DNA of 64,000 bases, from assembly GCA_047967505.1 (NCBI GenBank), contig CM106540.1; one strand, 5' to 3'. The position numbers and the translations under genes are program-made. Positions 1-9,469 of this stretch are shown here, piece after piece. Source of the DNA: Dipteris shenzhenensis (lineage: Eukaryota; Polypodiophyta; Polypodiopsida; Gleicheniales). Within the stretch, counting starts at the first letter, position 1; every line of letters begins with the position of its first letter. A model generated the notes under the pieces. It saw only the letters and a program-made list of their open reading frames with translations, ran no database searches and was not told the DNA's origin.

Positions 1-150
1 CCTTCTCTCATTGTTTCTCTCATTTCAACAAGGAAGAGCAAGAGGAGAAGCAAAAAGAGGAGGAAGAGCAAAAGCAAGCACAAGCATCGATTTCAACTTT
101 TTTCCAGGTACTTTTTTTAAAATTTGTATTCTTTGAAATTTTATTATAGA
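1..150. other. left edge, no gene resolved
   Basis: This short A/G-rich stretch ends in CCAG followed by GTACTT near position 107. It could be the end of a leader exon of a gene lying to the left, but no partner exon is visible, so nothing is claimed. Confidence 0.2.
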
Positions 151-2620
151 GAGAGAAAAGTGAAGGAAAGATTTTTAGAGAGAGAATATAAGAGAGAGAG
201 TCTTGCTGCCTCGGCAGCAAAAGAGAGAGAGAAAGAGAGAGGGAGAGAGAGGAGAGAAGGGGGGGGAAAGAGAGGGGAGAGAAAGGGAGGAGGGAGAGAA
301 GGGGGAGGGGGGGAAAGAGAGGGGAGAGAGGGGGGAAGCCGCGAGGGGGGGGAGAGAGAGAGGGGAGGGGGAGGCCGCTGCCGCAGCAGCGGAGAGGGGG
401 GGAGGGAGGGGAGGGGAGGGGAGAGAGAGGGGAGGGGAGAGGGAGGGGAGGGCTGTCGCGGCAGCGGAGAGAGGGAGGGAGAGGGAGGAGGGGGAGGGGA
501 GAGAGAGAGGAGGGGGGGGCTGCCGCGGCAGCGAGAGAGGAACGGGGGGGGGGAGAGAGAGAGGGGGGGGCGCGAGAGAGAGGGGAGGGAGAGACAGAGA
601 GGGGGGGGCCGCTGCCGCAGCAGCGAGAGAGGAGGAAGGGGGAGAGAGAGAAGGGGGGGCAGTGAGAGAGAGGGGAGGGAGAGAGAGAGGGGGGGCCGCT
701 GCCGCTACCGCGGCAGCGAGAGAGGGAGGGGGGGGAGAGAGAGAAGGGGGGGCAGCGAGAGAGAGGGGGGAGAGGGAGGGGAGGGGAGGGGAGAGAGAGA
801 GGGGGGAGCCACGGCAGCGAGAGAGGGGGAGGGGGGGGGAGAGGAAAGGGGGGGGGAGCGGGGGCAGCGAGAGAGAGGGGAGGGGGAGAGAGAGAAGGGG
901 GGGGGCGCTGTCACTACCACGGCAGTGAGAGAGGGCGAGGGGGGGAGAGGGAGGGGGGGTGGGGGCAGCGAGAGAGAGGGGAGGGGGAGAGAGAGAAGGG
1001 GGGGCCGCTGCCGCTACCGCGGCAGCAAAAGAGGGGGAGGGGGGGAGAGGGAAGGGGGGGGTAGGGGCAACGAGAGAGAGGGGAGGGAGAGAGAGAGAGG
1101 GGGGGGTCGCTGCCACTGCCACGGCAGCGAGAGAGGGAGGGGGGGGAGAGAGAGAAGGGGGGGCGGCGAGAGAGAGGGGGGAGAGGGAGGGGAGGCGAGG
1201 GGGGAGAGAGAGGGGGGAGCCACGGCAGCAAGAGAGGGGGAGGGGGGGGAGAGGGAAGGGGGGGGAGCGGGGGCAGTGAGAGAGAGGGGAGGAGGAGAGA
1301 GAGAAGGGGGGGCCGCTACCGCGGTAGCGGCAGCGAGAGAGGGGGAGGGGGGGAGAGGGAAGGGGGGGGGCGGGGGCAACGAGAGAGAGGGGAGGGAGAG
1401 AGAGAGAGAGGGGGGAGAGGGAGGGGAGGGGAGGGGAGAGAGAGAGGGGGGAGCCGCTGCCGCTGTCGCGGCAGCGAGAGAGGGAGGGGGGGAGAGAGAG
1501 AAGGGGGGGCAGCGAGAGAGAGGGGAGGGAGAGAGAGAGAGGGGGGAGAGGGAGGGGAGGGGAGGGGAGAGAGAGAGGGGGGAGCCGCTGCCGCGGCAGC
1601 GAGAGAGGGGGAGGGGGGGGAGAGGGAAGAGAGAGGGGGGGCCGCTGCCGCGGCAGCGAGAGAGGAGGGGGGGAGAGAGATAAGGGGGGGCAGCGAGAGA
1701 GAGGGGGGGGAGAGGGAGGGGAGGGGAGGGGAGAGAGAGAGGGGGGGCCACTGCCGCAGCAGTGAGAGAGGAGGGGGGGGAGAGAGAGAAGGGGGGGATG
1801 CGAGAGCGAGAGAGAGGGGGAGGGAGAGAGAGAGAGGAGGGGGGGCCGCAGGGGGGAGAGGGAAGAGAGAGGGGGGGCCGCTGCCGCGGCAGCGAGAGAG
1901 GAGGGGGGGAGAGAGATAAGGGGGGGCAGCGAGAGAGAGGGGGGGAGAGAGAGAGAGGGGGGAGAGGGAGGGGAGGGGAGGGGAGAGAGAGAGGGGGGGG
2001 CCACTGCCGCAGCAGCGAGAGAGGAGCGGGGGGAGAGAGAGAAGGGGGGGATGCGAGAGCGAGAGAGAGGGGGAGGGAGAGAGAGAGAGTAGGGGGGGGC
2101 CGATGCCGCGGCAGCGAGAGAGGAGGGGGGGAGAGAGAGACTGGGGGGAGGCCGCTGCCACGGGAGGTGGGGGGGAGAGAGAGAAGAGGGGGGGGAGGGA
2201 GAGAGACAAGAGGGGAGGCGCAGCAAGAGAGGAGGGAGAGAGAGAGAGAGAGGGGGGGCCGCTACCGCGGCAGCGAAAGAGAGGGAGGGGGGAGAGAGAG
2301 AGAGAGAGAGAGAGGGGGGAGAGAGAGAGAGAGAGGGGGAGGCCGCTGCCGCGGCAGCGAGAGGGAGAGAGGGGGGGAGAGAGAGAGAGGGGAGGGGAGA
2401 GAGAGAGAGGGGAGAGAGAGAGGGGGGGGAGGCCGCGGCAAGTGAGAGAGAGAGTGGGGAGCGCAAGTGAGAGAGAGGGAAAAGGTGAGGAGAAAGGGAG
2501 AGAGAGAGAGAGAGGGGAAATGAAGAGGAGGGGAGAGAGTAGACTAAGATGAGAGGAAATGTAGACTAGAGCGGAGAGGAAAGAGAGAGAGAGAAGAGTG
2601 AGAGAGATGGACGAGAGATG
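150..2620 (+). repeat. polypurine (GA/G-run) array with interspersed GC palindromes
   Basis: The plus strand is almost purely A and G for about 2.4 kb, made of GAGAGAG runs and G-runs of 5-9. It is broken at irregular 50-150-bp intervals by short blocks related to GCTGCCGCGGCAGC, a perfect 14-bp palindrome with variants such as GCCGCTACCGCGGCAGC. I count about 22 such blocks, for example near 203, 373, 519, 607, 694, 1003, 1452, 1582, 1638, 1876, 2100, 2256 and 2340. Larger units recur between blocks, so this is a diverged minisatellite. Because one strand lacks T and the other lacks A, stop codons cannot form and long open frames on both strands are artefacts. Mirror-repeat purine tracts and G-runs of this kind can form triplex or G-quadruplex DNA. 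Confidence 0.9.
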
Positions 2621-2912
2621 AAAATTTAGAGAGGGAGGACACGAGAAAGTACGATCGAGATAGAAAATATTACCAATGAAGAGAAGAAATGAGTGGGCGA
2701 CAATCGAGACAAGATAAAGGAGCTACGATCAATGAGGCATATGAGAGGAGATTGGTGTGTGATTTAGTCGAAACTTAAACAAACAAAACTATAAACCTTG
2801 GTGTTTGATGAAAATTTAGAGAGGAAGGGCACAAGAGAAAGTACGATCGAGATAGAAAATCTTACCAATGAGGAGAAAAAATGAGTGGGCGACGATCAAG
2901 AAGAGATAAAGG
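2617..2912 (+). repeat. 106-bp direct repeat, two copies 190 bp apart
   Basis: Positions 2617-2722 and 2807-2912 share the same sequence with a handful of substitutions. Both start GATGAAAATTTAGAGAGG and both contain AGTACGATCGAGATAGAAAA and ATGAGTGGGCGAC. The second copy ends four bases before the start codon of the protease-like gene, so it forms that gene's immediate upstream region. Confidence 0.8.
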
Positions 2913-2915
2913 ACT

Positions 2916-4185
2916 ATGCCCATAAGTTGTCCTAATGTAACCGCTGTATTGGACGAAATGGGGAGCTATTCTGAGGTTAAGGTCATCATTAGCAAGCAAC
3001 CTCGTGTTTTGACTTTTGGTAGCGAGGAAGTTACAATCCTCTCTGACCCTTTGAAAGAGGCTAATGACAAAGTCATGATGGCCATCCTCAGGTTTGATAT
3101 GAACATCTCTTGACTTGATACTTCAATCATTTGATTCAATCTGCTTCTAACATTTGTTTATTTATTGCTGCAGTACGGTTATATCTCATTTTCCTAGATC
3201 AGTACAGAATCGCGTCTGTATGCTCGATTCTCTTCTTTCAGCTGTACTTAGTGATACCAAGAAGACAGTAGATGATGTTTGTTCAATTCTACAACCTTTA
3301 GACTTGGATGGCATACTACTTGTCTTTATGCCATACTATGAGAAGTAAGTATGGTCTCAATCTTTCTTTTACTCTCTTATTTATAATATTGTGTCAATTA
3401 ATACTTAATATTGTGATAAATCTTATCGCTCTTTATTGGTGATGTAGTTCACATTGGAGCCTGATAGTATGGGACCTTGATGACAACCATTGTTGGTTTG
3501 TCAACTCAATTAGAGGCTTTCACGGGGTGTTCAGGTAAGTGTTCTTTTAAAATATCATTATGAACATGCATCTTACTATTTACTACACAAATTCACTTTG
3601 TCATATGTCATGATGGACAGGTCTGCAAACAAGTTAGTTTCTGCGATTATGAAAATCAAGGAGCATCAAGACCAACCAAATTTCCAGACACGCCTCGCAG
3701 TGGAGCAAAAAGACATGTTTAGTAGTGGGTGGAGAATTGCCTACAACTTCATGTTGTATCTCAATGAAATTTTTGAACATGTCTCCATAGAAGCATATAC
3801 CAAGCTCGAGCTACAAGATTTTGTGGCTAAGACTGTTCACTATCTAACTGCTATCATTGGGAAACAACATGATGGACTCAATGAAGAACCTGAGGGAGCC
3901 AAAGAAAAAGAAGAGACAATTCAGTCTCCTTCTATATCACAGCCTCAAGCAGAAGCATTACAGTCTACACTTGAATTAGAGACTCAATGCATTCTTCCTA
4001 CACAAGAAGTGGAGACTCAATGTGCATCTACAACATCACATCTTGTAAAGGAGGAAGAGATTAAGTCTATCCCGATTGCACCAGAAGTAGAATCTCAATG
4101 TACACCATCCACACAAGTAGAGACTCAATGTACTCTTAGAGAATCACAGCCTCAAGAGGACTCATCAGACTCTATTCAGTTGTAA
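2916..4185 (+). CDS. ULP1/SENP-like (peptidase C48 fold) protein with substituted catalytic residues
   Basis: This is a four-exon gene model: 2916-3091, 3174-3344, 3448-3534 and 3621-4185. All introns are GT-AG and the phases join into 332 codons plus... a total of 999 nt including the stop. An in-frame TAA at 2907 supports ATG 2916 unless an upstream exon splices in. The C48 landmarks appear in order: an ANDKV stretch like the LND.V motif near residue 54; ENSHWSLIVWDL spanning the exon 2/3 junction with the catalytic His; FVNSI where the family has .DS.; and EQKDMFSSGWRIAYN where the family has Q.....DCG. The nucleophile Cys is therefore Ser (AGT) and the acid Asp is Asn (AAC), while His and Gln remain. 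The tail is Ser/Gln/Glu-rich with four E-[T/S]-Q-C repeats. ULP1 domains are often carried by plant MULE or CACTA transposons, but no transposase lies nearby. The fold is fairly sure; SUMO-protease activity is doubtful. Confidence 0.75.
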
Positions 4186-4393
4186 AACATGTAGAAAGAA
4201 ACATGAGTCCTTGAAGATTTTTATCTTGTTTGTATTGATTAATGATAGTGTTTTTAAAACTTATGTTAAATGTTGCAATACATTAGGATATTTTATGATA
4301 TTTATTCATTACAATACATTAGGTTTTACTTTTTTGAAAGTCTAATTTATTATGTACAATAAATATCTTATGATGAGAATCTAATAATTATAT

Positions 4394-4720
4394 CATTCTT
4401 ATGTTCCATCACTTTATTTTATAGATTTCAATGTACTCAAAATCTATCATTTATTATGTACAGCAAGTCTAACTTATATTATATTAAAAGAATTCATTCT
4501 TATGTTCCATCACTTTATTTTATAGATTTCAATGTACTCAAAATCTATCATTTATTATGTATAGCAAGTCTAACTTATATTATATTAAAAGAATATCTCA
4601 TGATGAGATTCTAATAATTACTAACTTATATTATATTAAAAGAATATCTCATGATGAGATTCTATTAATTATATCATTCTTGTGTTCCATCATTTTATTT
4701 TATAGATTTCAATGTACTAT
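4394..4720 (+). repeat. AT-rich tandem repeat, about 101-bp unit with 51-bp sub-duplication
   Basis: A unit beginning CATTCTTATGTTCCATCAC repeats at 4394 and 4495 with near identity, and partly again at about 4674. The segment CTAACTTATATTATATTAAA is further duplicated at about 4570 and 4621. The array lies between the protease-like gene and the promoter of the next ORF. Confidence 0.85.
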
Positions 4721-4844
4721 CACTATCTTACATGTCTCAAATGTCTCCCATTATGGTCTTGCATCCCATCATTTTATTTTATAATGTCTCGCATTACGAT
4801 CTTGCATCTAGTCATCTCGCATTATGGTCTTGCATCTGTAGTTC

Positions 4845-4851
4845 TATAAAT
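4845..4851 (+). promoter_or_regulatory. candidate TATA box
   Basis: TATAAAT lies 30-40 bp ahead of the start of a pyrimidine-rich leader that runs down to the ATG at 5295. Position and leader composition fit a core promoter for the 145-aa ORF. No transcript evidence is available. Confidence 0.4.
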
Positions 4852-4861
4852 TCCCTAGTAG

Positions 4862-5290
4862 TCGTTCATCTTCTATATCTCACCCGCAGCATCTCACCCG
4901 CAGCAGACACTTCTTCCACTTTGCTCTTCTTACCTTACTCCTCTCTTCAAGCTTGCTCCTTCCATCTTGCCCGCAGCCTTGCCTCCTCTTCTCAAGCATA
5001 CTCCTTTCATCTTGCCTTACCTCCTCTAGTTACCTTCCTCACTCTCGTTACCTTCCTCACCTCGTTCGTCTTCTATATCTTTCCTCACTCTCGTTACCTT
5101 CCTCACCTCGTTCGTCTTCTATATCTCACCCGCAGCAAAAACTTCTTCCACTTTACTCTTCTTACCTTACTCCTCTCCACACTTCTTCCACTTTACTCTT
5201 CTTACCTTACTCCTCTCCTCAAGCTTGCTCCTTCCATCTTGCCCGCAACCTTACCTCCTCTTCTCAAGCATACTCCTTTCATCTTGCAGC
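4862..5290 (+). repeat. pyrimidine-rich leader built from nested duplications
   Basis: CT-rich phrases recur many times, including TCGTTCGTCTTCTATATCTC, CTTCTTCCACTTTACTCTTC, CTTACCTTACTCCTCTC and CAAGCTTGCTCCTTCCATC. The tract is open in two frames only because it is stop-poor. It reads as a duplicated 5' leader for the ORF at 5295. Confidence 0.65.
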
Positions 5291-5294
5291 CATT

Positions 5295-5732
5295 ATGGAT
5301 CTTTTTAAGGTAATCGATTCTGTCGAGCAAGCCATTAGCAGCCTCAAAGAATGGATTGCCGAGAACCAAGGAAAGAGAGAGGAGAGAAAGCAAAATCCAG
5401 CTCCATTAACCCAGTACGAGAAGGATGACTTTGCTTGTCAGAAGGGCTTAGAGAAGGAAGAGGAAAGAAAAATAAGTATGGCTACTACTGAAATAGATAA
5501 ATTGCAGTCATATAGGAGAGAGTTGATAGACTTTCAAAGTGAGATATCTTCACGTGTGGCTTGTTATGGAAGATTTTCCCCCGAGGAAGCGCAAGCCATT
5601 CGGAACAAACAAAGTGTTATGCAGGAGAAAATTCATCAATCCTTACTTCTCTTCTATAATTTTAACTACATCGATGAGGAAGAGATGAGCTCAGCAGCTC
5701 TTGAATGGGTTGAATTTAGGCTAAGGACTTGA
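5295..5732 (+). CDS. small coiled-coil protein of unknown function (145 aa)
   Basis: I do not recognise this protein. It is a single-exon ORF starting MDLFKVIDSVEQAI. It is strongly charged and heptad-like through the middle (GLEKEEERKISMATTEIDKL and onward), with an acidic, helical C-terminus ending WVEFRLRT. The frame is open further upstream, but that part is low-complexity leader translation, so the ATG at 5295 was preferred. A TATA box and pyrimidine leader precede it and a 104-bp tandem duplication follows the stop. No intron, signal peptide or membrane segment is seen. It could be a lineage-specific gene or an ORF of a non-autonomous mobile element. The real start and expression are unproven. 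Confidence 0.45.
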   Translation: MDLFKVIDSVEQAISSLKEWIAENQGKREERKQNPAPLTQYEKDDFACQKGLEKEEERKISMATTEIDKLQSYRRELIDFQSEISSRVACYGRFSPEEAQAIRNKQSVMQEKIHQSLLLFYNFNYIDEEEMSSAALEWVEFRLRT

Positions 5733-5760
5733 AAATAGAAAATTCATCAAATTGAATGGC

Positions 5761-5968
5761 TGTAGTCTTGAAAATCTTAGGCTTAACTTTTGAAGGTGTT
5801 TATTAACACCATTAAATATTAAGAGAGTTTACAACAACCGAATCTTATTTTTTCATGTAACTTATGTAGTCTTGAAAATCTCAGGCTTAACTTTTGAAGG
5901 TGTTTATTAACACCATTAAATATTAAGAGAGTTTACAACAACCGAATCTTATTTTTTCATGTAACTTA
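5761..5968 (+). repeat. 104-bp tandem duplication downstream of the coiled-coil ORF
   Basis: Positions 5761-5864 and 5865-5968 are nearly identical; I see one substitution (ATCTTAGG versus ATCTCAGG). Each copy carries AAGGTGTTTATTAACACC, a short inverted repeat. The near identity points to a recent duplication of the 3' flank. Confidence 0.9.
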
Positions 5969-6144
5969 TGTAGGCTGCGTTAAATTTTATAATTTTAGTT
6001 TCATGTCCTTAAAAAATATATTAAAAAATGCTTGTTTTTATGTTTTTATATGTGCTTTGAAGATTGGGTTTTTCTTAAATTTTATCTGAAAACTAGTCCA
6101 AAAGTATATGTAAAAATGAATTTGTACATTGACAAGTCCAAAAT

Positions 6145-8460
6145 TAATGAAATAAGTGTTTTATGAAGCATTCACTGGACATAAGCCACACATTGGGCAT
6201 CTCCCCATCTTTGGTTGCATAGCATATATCCCCATACATGATGATCATCGTAGGAAATTGGATACAAATTCACGCAAATGCATCATGGTTGGCTACAGTG
6301 AAGAAAGCAAAGCAGACAAGTTGTATGATCCCATCAACCGCAAGGTCATTATCTCCAAAGATGTAATCTTTGATGAGGAATCAGAATGAAAAACCTCAAA
6401 TACATAGGAGATAGACGCACTGATTTCACAGTCATCTACAGAAAAAATTAATGAAGAAGAGCAAGAAGAATTGCCAGCAACACCCTAAGCAAAGCCACAG
6501 TAGCTCAGACGGTCTACTAGGGAAAGTAGACCACCAGCCAAATTGACATATGCTTAGAAAGGCAAAGCAATTCAGGTTGAAACCACCAACTATGCTCTTA
6601 TGACTACCATCATGGCTACAGAAGAGCCAATGTACTTCGAAGATGCAGTAGACAAGCCAAAATGGCAAACTGCTATGAATGAAGAAATGGATTCTTTGTA
6701 TAAGAATAATACTTGGGAATTATGCGACCTTCCACAAGGAAAGAAGGCAACAAATGGGTATACAAAGTGAAGTACAATCCGAATGGAAGTATTCAAAGAT
6801 ACAAAGCCAAACTAGTTGCAAAAGGATCCGCACAGCAATATGGTCAAGACTATGATGAGACTTATCCTCCAGTAGCTAAGATGGATTCCATACGGTTCTT
6901 GATATCACTAGCGATACTCAGTAGATGGAATGTGTACTAGCTCGATGTCAAGAATGCATTTCTCAATGGTTACCTAGACAACGAAGTCTATATGCAACAA
7001 CCAGTAGGTTATGTTGAACCAGGAAAGGAGAATAAGGTTTGCCATCTCAAGAAAAGTCTCTACGGCTTAAAGCAAGCATGGAGAACTTGGTACAGCAGAA
7101 TCGACAAGTATTTTGTTGATCTGGGATACATGAAGTCCAATGTAGATCATACTTTCTACTACAAAGTTCAAGGGGAAGACATTACTATTGCACTTTTATA
7201 TGTAGATGATCTAATCGTGACAGGAAGCAAGGATGGCTTCATCAGAAAGCTAAAACAAGACTTATCTACAGATTTTGACATGAAAGATCTTGGACTTATG
7301 CACTATTGTCTTGGAATTGAGTTTTGGAGAGATTCAGACAGCACCTTCATGAGTCAGCTCAAGTATGTTGACAGTCTCCTATAAAGAAGTTTGATATGGC
7401 AGATTACAAGATTGCAGCCACTCCCATGGAATAGAGTTTGAAACTTACTAAAGATTCAAAAAAGCCTACAATCAATGACATGTACTACAGGCAGCTCATC
7501 GGATCTCTTATATATCTAACTATCACATGGCCAGATATATGTTATGCAGTAAGCTCACTTGCACAGTTTATGGCAAATCCAAAACAGTTTCATTGGAACG
7601 CAGCCAAAAGAGTCTTGAGATACATCAAAGGTACAAGACAATTTGGGATAGAATACAGAGGAAGTCATCCACGGTTGTATGGATACTATGATAGTGACTA
7701 TGCCGAAGATCATGAGACCAGGAGATCGACACAGGGATATGCATTTTTCCTTGGTCAAGGTGCTATATCATGGTTGTCAAAATAAACACCCAACTGTTTC
7801 TTTGTCTTCGACTGGACTCACTACAGGTGCATGTGAGGCTATATGGCTCAGAAGATTATTTTCAGAAATAGATTACTTTGATGAGTCAAAGCCAACAACA
7901 ATATACTATGATAATCAATCGGCTCAAGCATTGGCCAAGAATCTAGTATACCACTCCAGGACAAAGCATATTGATGTCAGAGAGCATTTCATCAGAGAAA
8001 GAGTGTTACTTGGTGACATCACACTGTAGCATTGTGATAGCAAAGAGAATGTTGCAAACATCTTTATCGAACCACTCGGTAAAGAGATTTTCGAGAAACA
8101 CCGACTAGCTCTTGGTTTAATGCAAAGGAAGGACATTCCCACTAAAGGGGTGTGATGGAATGTAATGTTCAGTCCTTCTTCGATCCCTCAGAATCATCAT
8201 CTTGAGGGAAGGCCTACTTCATGATGTTGATCTTGAGGGAAGGTGTTAAGAGTTCATGCTCAACATCATGTGATCATGTGTGCATAGCACCATCATGTTT
8301 GTGATCATATGTGCATAGCACTAACCCAATAGAGTGTTATAAAGGAAAGGGTTAGATGTCCTAACCCTAACCCTAAATATTCTCCATTTTCAACTAAATC
8401 TAGTGTACAATTAGTCATTTGTTGTGTGCTCTCTAGCTGTTCCCTCTCTCCTCATCTCCA
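6145..8460 (+). mobile_element. Ty1/copia retrotransposon, 5'-truncated and decayed
   Basis: Domains run in copia order on plus. First is the integrase C-terminal region (6150-6390: GHLPIFGCIAY, KLDTNSRKCIMVGYS, DVIFDEE). Next is the RVT_2 reverse transcriptase (6640-7385: AKLVAKGSAQQYGQDYDETYPPV, here cited only as a landmark; LDVKNAFLNG; SLYGLKQAWRTWY; intact LYVDDLIVTG). Last is RNase H (7640-8030: YYDSDYAEDHETRRSTQGYAF, YYDNQSAQALAKN, SRTKHIDVREHFIRE). In-frame stops interrupt it at several places, for example NVY-stop-LDVKNAF and ATPME-stop-SLKL. Two frameshifts sit near 7380 and 7785. Gag, protease, the catalytic integrase core and the 5' LTR are absent. The element cannot be autonomous. 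Confidence 0.92.
8151..8460 (+). repeat. 3' LTR of the copia element (right end approximate)
   Basis: The LTR starts TGTGATGGAATG directly after a short purine tract (ACTAAAGGGG) that follows the last coding codons. It holds a TATA-like TTATAAAGG at about 8338 and three copies of CCCTAA at about 8358. The right end is placed at a CA near 8460; no second LTR or target duplication was available to fix it. Confidence 0.6.
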
Positions 8461-8479
8461 CTCTTCCCCTCTCCCCTCT

Positions 8480-8821
8480 TCATATTTTGTCAAGCCCTGC
8501 AATGGCCATGATGCTATGAAGAGGGCCGGATTGTGTGTCCTCTGAGAATAAAAATAATAGATCAACGCTATGCTTTATCAAAACAACACGATCTGTAGTG
8601 TGATAGATACGATTCATCTTCACCATTTGACTAAAGACCCTGAACTTCAAAATATTTGACTTTCCATCTGGCGATAATTGCCGATGGAAGACCAAAATAT
8701 GCTGAGCCACTTTGTCAATAGAGTGAGCGATTGAAGCCGTCCATCCCCTAGAAGATCCTCTGGTTCTGCCCTTGAGCATAGCATACTCATCGATCCACAA
8801 AACATCTTGGAATGAATATAT
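8480..8821 (-). CDS. small conserved protein of unknown family, copy A (uninterrupted)
   Basis: I do not recognise the family. The minus-strand ORF is 106 codons from ATG at 8800, and similarity to a second copy extends slightly upstream. Landmarks are WIDEYAMLKG near the start, QHILVFHRQLSPDGK in the middle, RVVLIKHSVDLLFLF and a C-terminal MAIAGL. A diverged copy in the same orientation lies at about 50560-50915 with matching landmarks (ILVFHRQVSLDEK, HVILVKCSVVPFLF, SAIVGL) but several stops. Similarity at protein level between two diverged copies suggests the frame was once coding. Both copies have a foldback repeat just upstream. It is probably part of an unclassified mobile element, or a conserved exon spread by one. 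Confidence 0.5.
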   Translation of the reverse strand: MYSFQDVLWIDEYAMLKGRTRGSSRGWTASIAHSIDKVAQHILVFHRQLSPDGKSNILKFRVFSQMVKMNRIYHTTDRVVLIKHSVDLLFLFSEDTQSGPLHSIMAIAGLDKI

Positions 8822-8904
8822 TACATCAACACCCTAAACCTTGACTTGTGATTATACCAACATATTTATGGCAGAAAAAACTTAGGAATCTGACGAAAAA
8901 CATT

Positions 8905-9220
8905 TTTAAATCAATTTAGGGTTTGAAGCAAACAATTTTATTTTTTATTTTCCTTGCACTCACGTGCTCTAACGGCGGCAAAACAATGGAGAGGGTGAAT
9001 TTTCAGCACCAAAAAAGCCCAGGAAGAGGAAATCCGACATCATGCGACCAAGGAAAAAAGTGGGCCCTGGTCGCATGATGTCGAATTTCCCTCTTCCTGG
9101 GCTTTTTTTGGGTCAAAAATTCACCTTGTGCATTGTCTTTGCTATTGGAGCACATGGGTGAAAGGAAAATATTTAAAATTTTGTTTGCTTCAAACCCTAA
9201 ATTTTTTGGTAGGAATACTT
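8905..9220. repeat. foldback repeat, about 150-bp arms
   Basis: The left arm, from about 8914, contains AATTTAGGGTTTGAAGCAAAC, CACGTGCT, GGTGAATTTT, AAAAAAGCCCAGGAAGAG and GACATCATGCGACCA. The right arm carries the reverse complements in reverse order, to about 9215. The centre is at about 9058 with a loop of only some 10-20 bases. Inner arms match best and mismatches increase outward. A transcript would fold into a hairpin of roughly 150 bp. Confidence 0.85.
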
Positions 9221-9469
9221 CCATCTAGTTTTGGGGTATGAAAACTCACAATATTCTTCAGATGTGTTGAATGATCACATGAATATTTGAAAAATGAGGT
9301 TTTTTTGGTGTTTGGATGCTAAACCAGAAACCCTAGTTTGATTCCCTAAACCCCAAACCATGTTTCAATCTAGAATAGTGGTTTTTGGCATAATTTTTAT
9401 CAATGTTGCACAAAAATCTTAAACATTGATGTACTTTATATGGGCGAAGAACATAAGGTACATACCTTT

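Noticed and set aside
124-2552. Open frames of up to 519 codons (plus) and 763 codons (minus)
   Set aside because: One strand is nearly free of T and the other of A, so stop codons cannot occur. The translations are Gly/Arg/Glu or Ser/Pro/Leu low-complexity text.
4732-5290. N-terminal extension of the coiled-coil ORF (frame open from 4953)
   Set aside because: It is the translation of a repeated pyrimidine-rich leader; protein-like character starts only at the ATG at 5295.
8356-8378. CCCTAA repeats as an interstitial telomere
   Set aside because: Only three units, inside the copia LTR; too few to be a telomeric relic.
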